The notes under the pieces were generated by a model that searched no databases, was not told where the DNA came from, and worked only from the letters and a program-made list of their open reading frames with translations. A stretch of 64,000 nucleotides of DNA. Source: Akkermansiaceae bacterium (GTDB taxonomy: Bacteria; Verrucomicrobiota; Verrucomicrobiia; Verrucomicrobiales; Akkermansiaceae). Below, piece after piece: positions 27,631 to 35,818 of this stretch. The DNA is taken from positions 17,152-81,151 of the forward strand of contig CAISTY010000060.1 in the NCBI GenBank assembly GCA_903888515.1, given 5' to 3'. A program made the position numbers and the translations under genes. The stretch's first letter is position 1. Each line of letters begins with the position of its first letter.

Positions 27631-28128
27631 ATGATGAAGGATGAATGCGTCACTATAGATATATTGGCAGAGTTGGCTGTGGCCGACGATATGATGAAAA
27701 AATGGCCGAAGGAAAAGTTGCTACCGGCATTGGGGTTTCCGGCGGCAGCGACGCACAACATGTGCAATTGGCATTGGAAGGACAAAGACTCCGTCACTCT
27801 GGAGGAAATCTTTGAACTCGTCATCTCCAGCGACAAGGATCCACGACCGGGATACCTTATATGCAGAATGCTCGATTTCCGTCATTTCGGTAAAAAGGGG
27901 TTTTTTGCCATCGTGCACCGCCTTTCAAATGTGAATCTTGGAGAAAAATGCAACTCGTTTTGGAAAGCGAAACATCAATTGTTTCTGGATGCACACAGAG
28001 TGAAGGGCCTTGGCCCTTGTAATTGGTCGATTCCAATTACTGAAGAAGGAAAACTGTTGGCCCGCTTTAAAAACGGGGCTCTGTATTTGCCAAAACACCG
28101 GGGGAAAACGGGTATCGGGCGGGATTGA
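27631..28128 (+). CDS. Hypothetical protein, AT-richer than its neighbours
   Basis: A 165-residue soluble protein beginning MMKDECVTIDILAELAVADD. It contains HNMCNWHWKDKDSVTLEEIF and PGYLICRMLDFRHFGKKGFF but no motif that I know. Codon use is visibly more AT-rich than in the genes around it, suggesting transfer. It converges on hsdR, with four bases between the two stop codons, and may belong to the defence island; that is only positional evidence. No signal peptide or membrane helix is seen. Confidence 0.5.
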   Translation: MMKDECVTIDILAELAVADDMMKKWPKEKLLPALGFPAAATHNMCNWHWKDKDSVTLEEIFELVISSDKDPRPGYLICRMLDFRHFGKKGFFAIVHRLSNVNLGEKCNSFWKAKHQLFLDAHRVKGLGPCNWSIPITEEGKLLARFKNGALYLPKHRGKTGIGRD

Positions 28129-28132
28129 TTTC

Positions 28133-31100
28133 CTATTCTTCGTAGGTCATCCCGAAAACCGTATCTGTTAGCCAGCCGCGGAAGGATTCGTTATCTTGGA
28201 ACTGCTTGAAGAGCTGGGCATCGTCGGTGAAGAGAGCGGTGATGACGCGCTTGAGTGCCTTGTCGTGCTCAATGCGTGCGTTCTGGCGGTCTGAGTTTTT
28301 CTTCGCGTTCTGGTAGGCCTGGTCCTCGGATACCTTTTGGGGGATCTCTCCGGTGATGCGTTTCTCCATCCGTGTCGGATCGGAGAAGAGACCGCCGAAC
28401 TGGTCGTTGAACGCTTTCACGATGTTCGAGAGCTTGTCCATCTCCGGCTCCGGCTTGCGCCCACCGCCTGACGTCGGCACCGGTTCGATTTCGGCGTCGG
28501 CATCCGGCAGAGCGATGGCCATGGTCGCCTTCTTCTCGGCGCGGTAGCTGTCCATGTCGATGGCCTCCAGAATGCCTTTTGCTAGATCTTCCTCGATCGG
28601 GGCGGGCAGCTTTGGGATGAGGAAGTTCAGGAAGATTGAGAGCTTCTCCCAGTCCTGCACGCCATACGGCAGGATGGTGGCGAGGAAGTCGTAGGTGCGG
28701 GTGAATGCCTTGGCCTTGCCTTTGAAATCCACCTGCCCGTCTTCGTCGAGGTCGCTCACATAAACGGCCACGCAGGCGTCAAGGATCGGGTCGAGCTTGT
28801 CCCGGTCGGCTCCGCCCAGATAGAGTTTCACGAGCGCATCGATCTGCACCGGCGAATAGACCTGATACTTGTCCAACTCTGCCTTGAGCGTGTGGAGCTT
28901 GTTAGGGTCGGTCTCCTTGCTGAGGATCGTGGTGCGGTAGTAGTCGGCAAAGGCCTCCTCGATGGTTGTGGTGTCGTTCTGGAAATCGAGGACGAAGACA
29001 TCGTGCTTCTTCGGGTGTGCCCGGTTCAGGCGGGAGAGCGTTTGCACGGCTTTGATGCCGCTCAGCACCTTGTCCACATACATCGTGTGCAGCAGCGGTT
29101 CGTCGTAGCCGGTTTGGAACTTGTCCGCGCAGATTAGGAAACGATACGGGTCTTCCTGAATCCGGTCGGCGATGTCGTTGCTAGAAAACCCGTTGAGCTT
29201 GGATTCGCTCACCTTGTCGCCCTTGTATTCCGGTTCGCCGGCGAACGCGACGATGGGCCGGTATGGGCTTTTGATCTCCTTGAGATAGGCGTTGAAGGCG
29301 ACGAAGTATTCAATCGCCCGCTGGATGCTGCCGGTCACCACCATGGCACGCGCCTGTCCGCCGATTTTGTTCTGGCCGATGACCTGTTCGAGGAAGTGGT
29401 CCACCATGATCTCCGCCTTGTCGCGGATGGCCTTGCTGTGGCTCTCCACATAGACGCGCAGCTTCTTGCGGGCCTTCTTCACATCAAACTCGGGATCGCC
29501 TTCGACGGTCTTGGCGAGGCGGTAGTAACTCTCCACCGGCGTGTAGTTCTTGAGCACGTCGAGGATGAACCCCTCCTGGATGGCCTGCTTCATCGTGTAG
29601 GGATGGAAGGGGTGGTGTTTCACCTCGCCACCGTCCTGATAGGCGACACCGAAGATCTCCAGGGTCTTGTTCTTCGGGGTGGCGGTGAAGGCGAAGTAGC
29701 TGGCGTTCGGCAACAGCTTCCGGGTTTCTATGATCCGGTTGATCTTGTCCTCGGTGGTTTCGTCATCGTCCGGTTCATCGCCTTCGGCCAGCGCCATGCT
29801 CATGGCGGCGGAAGTGCGCCCGCCCTGGCTGGAGTGGGCTTCGTCGATGATGATGGCGTATTTTTTGCCCCGGTGCGTCTCGCCGATGCTGTCGAGCACA
29901 TGGGGAAACGTCTGCACTGTGGAAATGATGAGCTTCTTGCCGTCCTTGAGAAACTTGGTGAGCTGCTCGGTCTTCGATTTGCCGGAACCTTCTTTCACCG
30001 CGCCGATGATGCTGCCCACCTGGGCGAATCCCTTGATGGTTTCCCGCAATTGTCTGTCGAGCAAACGGCGGTCGGTGATGACGATGATCGAGTCGAACAC
30101 ATCGGCACCGTCCTTGCGCAGGCTGATCAACTGATGGGCCAGCCACGCGATGGAATTCGACTTGCCGCTGCCCGCCGAGTGCTGGACGAGATAGACCTTG
30201 CCCGCCCCGTACTCCAGCACATCCGCGATCAAGCGCCGCACGACATCCAGTTGGTGATAGCGCGGGAAAATCTGCACCTGTTTCTTTTTGCCGGTCTTGG
30301 GATTCACCTCCTCCACGATCTGGGCATAGTTCTCCAAAATTTCCGTTAGCCGTGCCGGGGTGAGGATCTGTTTCCACAGATAGTCAGTCTTAATGCCATT
30401 TTCGTTAGGTGGATTGCCCGCGCCATCGTTCCAGCCCTGATTGAATGGCAGGAACCACGAGTCCTTCGCCATGCCCTTCGTTCCTTTGAGGGCGGTGCAC
30501 ATCATCACCTCGTGATCATCCACCGCAAAATGCACCAGACAGCGGCCAAACTGAAACAAGGTTTCGCGGGGATCGCGGTCGCGCTTGTATTGCTCCACCG
30601 CATCCTCGACCGTTTGCTTGGTCAGGCTGTTCTTCAGTTCGAAGGTGATCAGCGGCAGACCGTTGATGAAGGCGCACAGGTCCAATGAGCGCTTCGTCTG
30701 CTCCCGGCTGAAGTGCAGTTGCCGCGTGATGCTGAAGCGGTTCTTCGCATGGCGCTCCACCGCTTTTTTGTTTTCCGCCGAGGGCTTGCCGTAAAACAAG
30801 TCAAAGCTCAGCGCCCCGTGCTTGATGCCCTTTCGCAGCACCTCGATCACGCCGCGCCGCGTGATCTCCCCTTGCAGGCGCGCGAGGAACTTCTGTCGCG
30901 CCATGCCTTTCTTGTCCCTGTAATCCGCGATGCCCAGCTTCGCCCATTCCTCCGGCTGTGTGGCGATGAGAAACGTGAAGAGCTGCTCGCTATCCACGGC
31001 ATACTCCCGGTCATACGCTGTGGGGCCGCCCGCGAACCACCCGCTGCCGTCCTTGGAGGGCGCAACCTCCGCCACTCCTCCCGCCGCGGTGAAGCCATCC

Positions 31101-31162
31101 GTCCCGGCCATGTGGCGCATGATCAGGCTTTCGAGGCCTTTTTCGCTGGTGTCTGTGGGCAT
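28133..31162 (-). CDS. hsdR: Type I restriction endonuclease subunit R
   Basis: A 1009-residue motor and nuclease subunit. The N-terminal PD-(D/E)xK nuclease is visible as LITFELKNSLTKQ. The helicase part has Walker A AGSGKSNSI, the DEAH box IIDEAHSSQGG, motif III FAFTATPKNKT and motif VI LSRLNRAHP. It belongs to the long EcoR124/HsdR group. It translocates DNA and cuts when bound to HsdM2S on unmodified target DNA. Its start is four bases after the stop of the DUF4276 gene, so it is the last gene of an operon hsdM, DUF1016, hsdS, AAA ATPase, DUF4276, hsdR. Confidence 0.95.
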   Translation of the reverse strand: MPTDTSEKGLESLIMRHMAGTDGFTAAGGVAEVAPSKDGSGWFAGGPTAYDREYAVDSEQLFTFLIATQPEEWAKLGIADYRDKKGMARQKFLARLQGEITRRGVIEVLRKGIKHGALSFDLFYGKPSAENKKAVERHAKNRFSITRQLHFSREQTKRSLDLCAFINGLPLITFELKNSLTKQTVEDAVEQYKRDRDPRETLFQFGRCLVHFAVDDHEVMMCTALKGTKGMAKDSWFLPFNQGWNDGAGNPPNENGIKTDYLWKQILTPARLTEILENYAQIVEEVNPKTGKKKQVQIFPRYHQLDVVRRLIADVLEYGAGKVYLVQHSAGSGKSNSIAWLAHQLISLRKDGADVFDSIIVITDRRLLDRQLRETIKGFAQVGSIIGAVKEGSGKSKTEQLTKFLKDGKKLIISTVQTFPHVLDSIGETHRGKKYAIIIDEAHSSQGGRTSAAMSMALAEGDEPDDDETTEDKINRIIETRKLLPNASYFAFTATPKNKTLEIFGVAYQDGGEVKHHPFHPYTMKQAIQEGFILDVLKNYTPVESYYRLAKTVEGDPEFDVKKARKKLRVYVESHSKAIRDKAEIMVDHFLEQVIGQNKIGGQARAMVVTGSIQRAIEYFVAFNAYLKEIKSPYRPIVAFAGEPEYKGDKVSESKLNGFSSNDIADRIQEDPYRFLICADKFQTGYDEPLLHTMYVDKVLSGIKAVQTLSRLNRAHPKKHDVFVLDFQNDTTTIEEAFADYYRTTILSKETDPNKLHTLKAELDKYQVYSPVQIDALVKLYLGGADRDKLDPILDACVAVYVSDLDEDGQVDFKGKAKAFTRTYDFLATILPYGVQDWEKLSIFLNFLIPKLPAPIEEDLAKGILEAIDMDSYRAEKKATMAIALPDADAEIEPVPTSGGGRKPEPEMDKLSNIVKAFNDQFGGLFSDPTRMEKRITGEIPQKVSEDQAYQNAKKNSDRQNARIEHDKALKRVITALFTDDAQLFKQFQDNESFRGWLTDTVFGMTYEE

Positions 31163-31166
31163 GGCG

Positions 31167-31766
31167 TTAGAGTTTGTTATTCAGCACCTTCGTCATCCTC
31201 GAAAAGGCAGACAATGAACTGAGCGCGGTAGGGTTAAGGACGCCAATGACTTCAAAGGAGCGTTTCCCCTTGGCGTAGGCGTTGGAACAATTCCGCGTCG
31301 CATGCGCGAGCTTGTCATGAACGTCGTGGCGGTTGCGGCTCTCCAGATCGTTCAAAGGGGGCAAGGCATTCTCTTGAAGCGTGTGCCCGTAATGTTCTTT
31401 CAACGCGGCACGGTCTGCGACGATCCACGTTTCCATGCATGTTGTCATGAGGAGAACCTGCTCATCGGCCGCTCCGGCGGGCTTATCCCAATTGTCCCGA
31501 GTCTTGAGATGCTCCCATGTTTTATCGACGTCTGCCACGGGGTCTTCACTGTCCACCAGCATGGCAATGTAGTCGCCTTGCTTGCTTTGGCCATGGGCGG
31601 TTTTGAAATCGTCGAACGCGGAGTTGCGTCCACCACACGCACTGAGTCGGGGCATCCTCTTGTATGTAGCAAAACCCAACTTCCCGATCAGATTTCGGAA
31701 GCCTTCCCGGCAGCGCACCTGATCCTCTTTGGATTCCGCCCCTTCGATGTAGAGATGCGCACTCAC
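31167..31766 (-). CDS. DUF4276 family protein (TOPRIM-like partner of an AAA ATPase)
   Basis: A 199-residue protein. The start was placed at GTG 31764-31766 because GGGAGGA lies eight bases upstream and the GTG overlaps the ATPase stop (GTGA), showing translational coupling; the frame extends upstream to 31829 but inside the ATPase gene. Family features are LYIEGAESKEDQVRCREGF, RLSACGGRNSAFDDFKTA, AMLVDSEDPV and CMETWIVADR. The acidic E, D-x-E pattern suits a TOPRIM-like nuclease. Pairing with an OLD/AAA_21-type ATPase recalls PARIS and RloA-RloB style two-gene defence systems, but these are different families. Function here is inferred to be anti-phage. Confidence 0.8.
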   Translation of the reverse strand: MSAHLYIEGAESKEDQVRCREGFRNLIGKLGFATYKRMPRLSACGGRNSAFDDFKTAHGQSKQGDYIAMLVDSEDPVADVDKTWEHLKTRDNWDKPAGAADEQVLLMTTCMETWIVADRAALKEHYGHTLQENALPPLNDLESRNRHDVHDKLAHATRNCSNAYAKGKRSFEVIGVLNPTALSSLSAFSRMTKVLNNKL

Positions 31767-32950
31767 CAGCGGGTTCCTCCCAGTTGTCCCTGAATCCAAA
31801 GCTGCCCTAGGCGGTATTTCTCCAGCCACACCGCCAACTCGGATGCCGAGAGCCGTGTCATCTCCGTCTGGCCCTTATGTTTTTCGCAGACTACCACGGA
31901 TTCCGGGCAATCTGTCATCGCATCCACCAGAATGTCAGAGTGCGTCGTCACGATGATCTGGGTCTGTTCAGATGCGGACTTCAGCAAGTCCGCAACGGTC
32001 GGAAGAATGTCCGGATGCAATCCCAGTTCCGGCTCCTCGATGCAGATGAGTGGCGGCGGCTCGGGGTCGCAAAGAATTGCCAGAAGGCAGAGGAAGCGCA
32101 AGGTCCCATCTGATAGCCGGGTCGCAGGAATGACAAAGTCCCCCTCCGTGAAAAACACCTGCACGCTTCCACCCTCGGCCACAACCTCGAAGTCCGTTAG
32201 TCCGTCATACAGTTTTCTCAAATTCTCGATGATCGCCTTCTTGGCTTTCGGCGTTTTCCGCAGCTTGCTGAGAAACAAACCCAGGTTGGAAAAATCATCC
32301 TCAAGGAAATTGTTGCGCATGTCCGCTTGCTGAGGTTCGCGGAAGACGGCACTGCGTCCGAACGCCCATTCTCGATAGATGCGCACCTTTTCGTAGTTTT
32401 GAGAAAGCGATGCCAATTCGGCAAAGGAGGACGGATCAAACAGCTGGCCTACTATGGAACAGTCCGGCCGAACCAGCGCCTCTGATACAGATCTCTCGGC
32501 ACCCGTCGCCGTGAGAACCATCGGCTTTCCGTCCTTCAGTCCGTGATAGTAGGATATAGCATCGCCTCCCCAAGGAGGTTCGATGGATTCTGTCACCCGC
32601 TCATCCACCAATTTGAAACGCTGTGCCTCAGAACGAAACTCGATCACGTGTCGCAGTGGGATTTCGCTGTGCGGGTGTTCGATCACCACGTCCACAGAAG
32701 CCACTCCCTTAGGGTCACCTTTCCAAATCCATTCCGTTACGCCGCCGCCCTTGCGGGTCACATCCGCAAAATCCTTTGGCGCGGCACGCAGCAGGCTGAT
32801 CGCTTCGATGAGATTCGATTTGCCGCTGCCGTTGGGGCCGATGAAAACATTGAGCGCCACGAGGTCGATGCCGTTGTTCTCCGACCCGAAGGATAGAAAA
32901 TTCCTCGGTTTCAAATGATGGATCAGGATGGAGCCGGTGGGTTCTGTCAT
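31763..32950 (-). CDS. AAA family ATPase (AAA_21/SMC-like)
   Basis: A 395-residue ABC/SMC-like ATPase. Walker A is GPNGSGKSNLIEA at about residue 40, the signature region is LSDGTLRFLCLLAILC, Walker B is CIEEPELGLHPD and the H-loop TTHSDILVDAM. A short coiled segment lies between the two halves (FLSKLRKTPKAKKAIIENL). It precedes and overlaps the DUF4276 gene, so the two likely form a sensor ATPase and effector pair. It follows hsdS by three bases, within the restriction operon. Such ATPases sense phage DNA ends or inhibitors in related systems; the trigger here is unknown. Confidence 0.9.
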   Translation of the reverse strand: MTEPTGSILIHHLKPRNFLSFGSENNGIDLVALNVFIGPNGSGKSNLIEAISLLRAAPKDFADVTRKGGGVTEWIWKGDPKGVASVDVVIEHPHSEIPLRHVIEFRSEAQRFKLVDERVTESIEPPWGGDAISYYHGLKDGKPMVLTATGAERSVSEALVRPDCSIVGQLFDPSSFAELASLSQNYEKVRIYREWAFGRSAVFREPQQADMRNNFLEDDFSNLGLFLSKLRKTPKAKKAIIENLRKLYDGLTDFEVVAEGGSVQVFFTEGDFVIPATRLSDGTLRFLCLLAILCDPEPPPLICIEEPELGLHPDILPTVADLLKSASEQTQIIVTTHSDILVDAMTDCPESVVVCEKHKGQTEMTRLSASELAVWLEKYRLGQLWIQGQLGGTRW

Positions 32951-32953
32951 GGT

Positions 32954-34357
32954 TCAATTCTCCTCGGGTTCAGTTTTATCCAAAATCTCCCCTTCGTCGA
33001 GCACGTCGGCGCTCAATTCAGCGGCGGCGGTGGGTAGTTCCGGCAGCTCGGCGGCGGCTTCGCGCGCGTCCAGCTTGCCCGTCACAATGTCGGTGGTCAG
33101 ACGCGTGCGGTATTCCTGCATCAGCGCGATTTCCCGCTCAGTGCGGGCAATGGCGGTGGTGAGGTCTGCCGATTGCTCCTCGATTCCTTTAAGGATGGAA
33201 TCCTGCTCTTCGCGAGGTGGCAGCGGAATATGGATCGCGCCGAACCTGTCGTTATAGAGACGCATGAATCCCGACGTGCCGGTGCCCAAACCTTTTGATT
33301 CCGAACGGAATTTCACTCGCAGCGTCCGGCTCCGGAATAGCTCACCAAGGTAATCGACGTTCACATCCGCTATCGGGTCGAAGACTGCATAATCCGGACT
33401 CACAAGGCCGGTGATGCTGAGGCACGATGGGAAAATGACTCCGTTGCCCGCTTGCATTCGGTTCACAACGAACTGCCGCGGTCTGACAATCTTGAAGCCG
33501 ACCAGTGTTGCTGCTTGAGGCGGGCGGGTGAAGTGTTCAGAAAACACGACGAGGCCGTGATGCATTCGCATTGAGAGCAACGGTTCCAATCCTGTCGTGG
33601 ACCGATGATCCACTTCGCGAAGTAGATACTTGATCCGCTTCGCCTCCCAATGCTTCGGAATATCCCCGAGCCAGGGGATGCCGGAGGGTTTGAGGGGGAC
33701 GTCGGGATGGAGGCCGCGGGTGACGGCGCGGTGGATGATGGCCTGCTTCTGCTCGTTGAGCAGCCCGATGAGCTTGCGCTTGGCGCGGATGAAGCCGTCG
33801 ATCTTGCGGTTCGCGTGGTCCAGAAACCGCACGATGGCCGCTTGTTCGTCGGGCGGCGGGAGCACTGAGCCGATGACTTTGAAATGTTCGGGACGTAGGC
33901 TCCACATGTCCGACGTGATGCCGTATGACCAGCGCTCCGCCTCCTTTGCAAATGACGGCGTGCGGTAGAGGTGGTGATAAAATAACGCGTTCGCTTCCGT
34001 TCTCGGGCGCATCACCACATAGGCGGGGCTGATGATGCCGCGCAGACTCGAAGCGCCCAGTGCTCCCTGCCATGCCCGCATCTTGTTGTAGGCGATGTCG
34101 TGGGGCTGAACGAGTTTGTAGGCTCCTTTGTTGAGGTTTGAGCTGTCCTTCTTCGACGAGCCATCGAGCAGCACTTTCTGGCGAACGATTCCCCGCGTGA
34201 TCGTTACGGATAGCATTTCCTCCTTCGGATGATTGCGGTCTTTGACCTCATCGAAGAGCGCACGGTTCGGCAGGACAGACCAATGTTTGGGAACGCTTCC
34301 AAGCCAGCGATGCCCCGACTCCTTGTATTGCGCATACGGCTTGAGGCCTTCTATCAT
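32954..34357 (-). CDS. hsdS: Type I restriction system specificity subunit S
   Basis: A 467-residue DNA-recognition subunit with two target-recognition domains, about residues 15-185 (WLGSVPKHWSVLPNRALF start) and 220-395 (WLGDIPKHWEAKRIKYLL start). They are separated and followed by the conserved helical spacers (PPPDEQAAIVRFLDHANRKI and PLPPREEQDSILKGIEEQSA). I set the start at the ATG at 34355-34357, which has a near-perfect AAGGAGG six bases upstream. The frame runs on to 34411, but that part lies in a palindromic repeat element. The recognised DNA sequence cannot be deduced. Confidence 0.93.
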   Translation of the reverse strand: MIEGLKPYAQYKESGHRWLGSVPKHWSVLPNRALFDEVKDRNHPKEEMLSVTITRGIVRQKVLLDGSSKKDSSNLNKGAYKLVQPHDIAYNKMRAWQGALGASSLRGIISPAYVVMRPRTEANALFYHHLYRTPSFAKEAERWSYGITSDMWSLRPEHFKVIGSVLPPPDEQAAIVRFLDHANRKIDGFIRAKRKLIGLLNEQKQAIIHRAVTRGLHPDVPLKPSGIPWLGDIPKHWEAKRIKYLLREVDHRSTTGLEPLLSMRMHHGLVVFSEHFTRPPQAATLVGFKIVRPRQFVVNRMQAGNGVIFPSCLSITGLVSPDYAVFDPIADVNVDYLGELFRSRTLRVKFRSESKGLGTGTSGFMRLYNDRFGAIHIPLPPREEQDSILKGIEEQSADLTTAIARTEREIALMQEYRTRLTTDIVTGKLDAREAAAELPELPTAAAELSADVLDEGEILDKTEPEEN

Positions 34358-34375
34358 TTCCGGCCTCCTTTCTGC

Positions 34376-34587
34376 GCCCCAACGGGGCAGTGCCATGCCA
34401 GCCCAGGGCAACGCCCTGGGTCAACGGTGTTAGATGATTCAAGCCCTGTAAGGGCGGACCAAATCGCCCGTACCACCGAACGCCGTCCGCGTCGCCGGTT
34501 AGGCCGCCCTTTCAGGGCTTGCATGGTGTGTTTGGCGTCAAACCCAGGGCGTTGCCCTGGGCTGGCATGAGGTCGCCCCGTTGGGGC
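34376..34587. repeat. REP-like palindromic element (nested inverted repeats)
   Basis: The outer arms (34376-34421 and 34542-34587) are near-perfect inverted copies: one contains GCCCCAACGGGG, ATGCCAGCCCAGGG and CAACGCCCTGGG, the other the complement. A second inverted pair lies inside (AAGCCCTGTAAGGGCGG at 34441 and CCGCCCTTTCAGGGCTT at 34503). Both arms themselves fold (CCCAGGGCAACGCCCTGGG). The element lies directly upstream of hsdS and supplies a false longer start for it. It resembles REP/BIME sequences mobilised by REP-associated tyrosine transposases; no such transposase is in the window. Confidence 0.75.
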
Positions 34588-34720
34588 TTTGAAGAGATGG
34601 CTCATGGCGTGGCTCCTTTCGCGATTTCGTGCGCGGGCTGTGAGGCACATCGCCGGCTCGATTCGTGACGCGCTGCGTCACAAATCGAAATTAGACGCAA
34701 TGAGTCTAAATTCGGAGATT

Positions 34721-35818
34721 TCATGGCAGTTTCGTCCTCCGTGCTGGCTTTGATGTTTCCGGCTCCTTCTCGTTGTCCTCCGGCGGGGCACAGAGTTGAT
34801 AGAACTCATGGAGTTTGGCACGGAGCAGGTTTTTGTCAGGCAGCATGGTTTCATACTCGGCGATCATGGCCGGGGAGAGGGATCGGCTGAGGCAATACTC
34901 GACGACTTCCGCATCCTTGGTGGCGCAGAGGAGAAGACCGATGGCGGGGTTTTCGTGGGCCTTGCGGTGGTCGCGGTCGAGCGCTTCGAGATAGAAGTTG
35001 AGCTTGCCGAGATCCTCCGGGCGAAACTCGCGGATCTTGAGTTCGATGGCAACAAGGCAGTTCATGGCACGGTGGAAGAACAACAAGTCGAGCGCGAAAT
35101 CCTGCCCGCCGACCTGCACCGGGTGTTGGGAGCCGACGAAGCAGAAGTCGCGCCCCAACTCAGTGATGAAGCGGCCCAGATTGCGCAGCAGTGCGCCGTG
35201 GAGGTCGGCTTCGGAGTGCTCGGAGGGCAGGCCGAGGAATTCGAGGGAGTAGATGTCTTTGAAGATGTTGAGCGCCTCTGGGTGAGATTCTCTCACCAGT
35301 GGCGAGACTTTTATGGGATGGAGGACGGTGCGCTCGAAACGGGCGGTTCGGAGTTGGCGTTCGAGTTCCCGGCTGGACCACTTTTCCCGGATGGCCAAAC
35401 GGACGTAAAACTCGCGTTCCTCATCCATCTTGGCGCGGCTCAGGATGGCCAAATGATGAGTCCACGGCAATTGTCTCAGCAGTGCCGAGACAATTGCGTC
35501 ATTTCTGTAAGCCTCGTAAAACTGGCGCATTCTGAACAGATTGGGCCGGGTAAATCCCCTGAGGCCCGGCTGCGTTCGGGCTAGGAAGCGTGCCAGATCA
35601 TCGACCACCTTATCGCCCCACTCGGCGGACTCCAGCTTGCGGCTGATGTATTCGCCCACCTGCCAGTAAAGCGTGACCAGTTCGGTATTGACCGCCTGAT
35701 ACGCCCGCTGTTTGGCGGATTGGATGAGTTCGAGCACCTCGGTGAAGGCGCTCTCCTCTGCAACCTGCGGCGATAGTCGCACCGGTGGTGCGACAATTTG
35801 GTTCTTCTCCTTCTTCAC
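34721..35818 (-). CDS. DUF1016 (YhcG-type) PD-(D/E)xK nuclease-domain protein
   Basis: A 365-residue protein of the YhcG/DUF1016 family. The N-terminal half is the conserved helical DUF1016_N region (LVTLYWQVGEYISRKLESA, GFTRPNLFRMRQFYEAY, LPWTHHLAILSRAKMDEERE). The C-terminal half is the nuclease fold, with D and ELK of the catalytic site in QDFALDLLFFHRAMNCLVAI-ELKIREFRPEDLGKL. The family often sits inside type I restriction operons and may process DNA or protect against phage; its exact role is not settled. Its GTG start (35816-35818) overlaps the hsdM stop (GTGA). The REP-like element separates it from hsdS. Confidence 0.9.
   Translation of the reverse strand: MKKEKNQIVAPPVRLSPQVAEESAFTEVLELIQSAKQRAYQAVNTELVTLYWQVGEYISRKLESAEWGDKVVDDLARFLARTQPGLRGFTRPNLFRMRQFYEAYRNDAIVSALLRQLPWTHHLAILSRAKMDEEREFYVRLAIREKWSSRELERQLRTARFERTVLHPIKVSPLVRESHPEALNIFKDIYSLEFLGLPSEHSEADLHGALLRNLGRFITELGRDFCFVGSQHPVQVGGQDFALDLLFFHRAMNCLVAIELKIREFRPEDLGKLNFYLEALDRDHRKAHENPAIGLLLCATKDAEVVEYCLSRSLSPAMIAEYETMLPDKNLLRAKLHEFYQLCAPPEDNEKEPETSKPARRTKLP

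Noticed and set aside
34358..34411. An 18-codon longer N-terminus for HsdS
   Set aside because: It lies in the palindromic element, is not like HsdS, and a perfect ribosome binding site serves the ATG at 34357.
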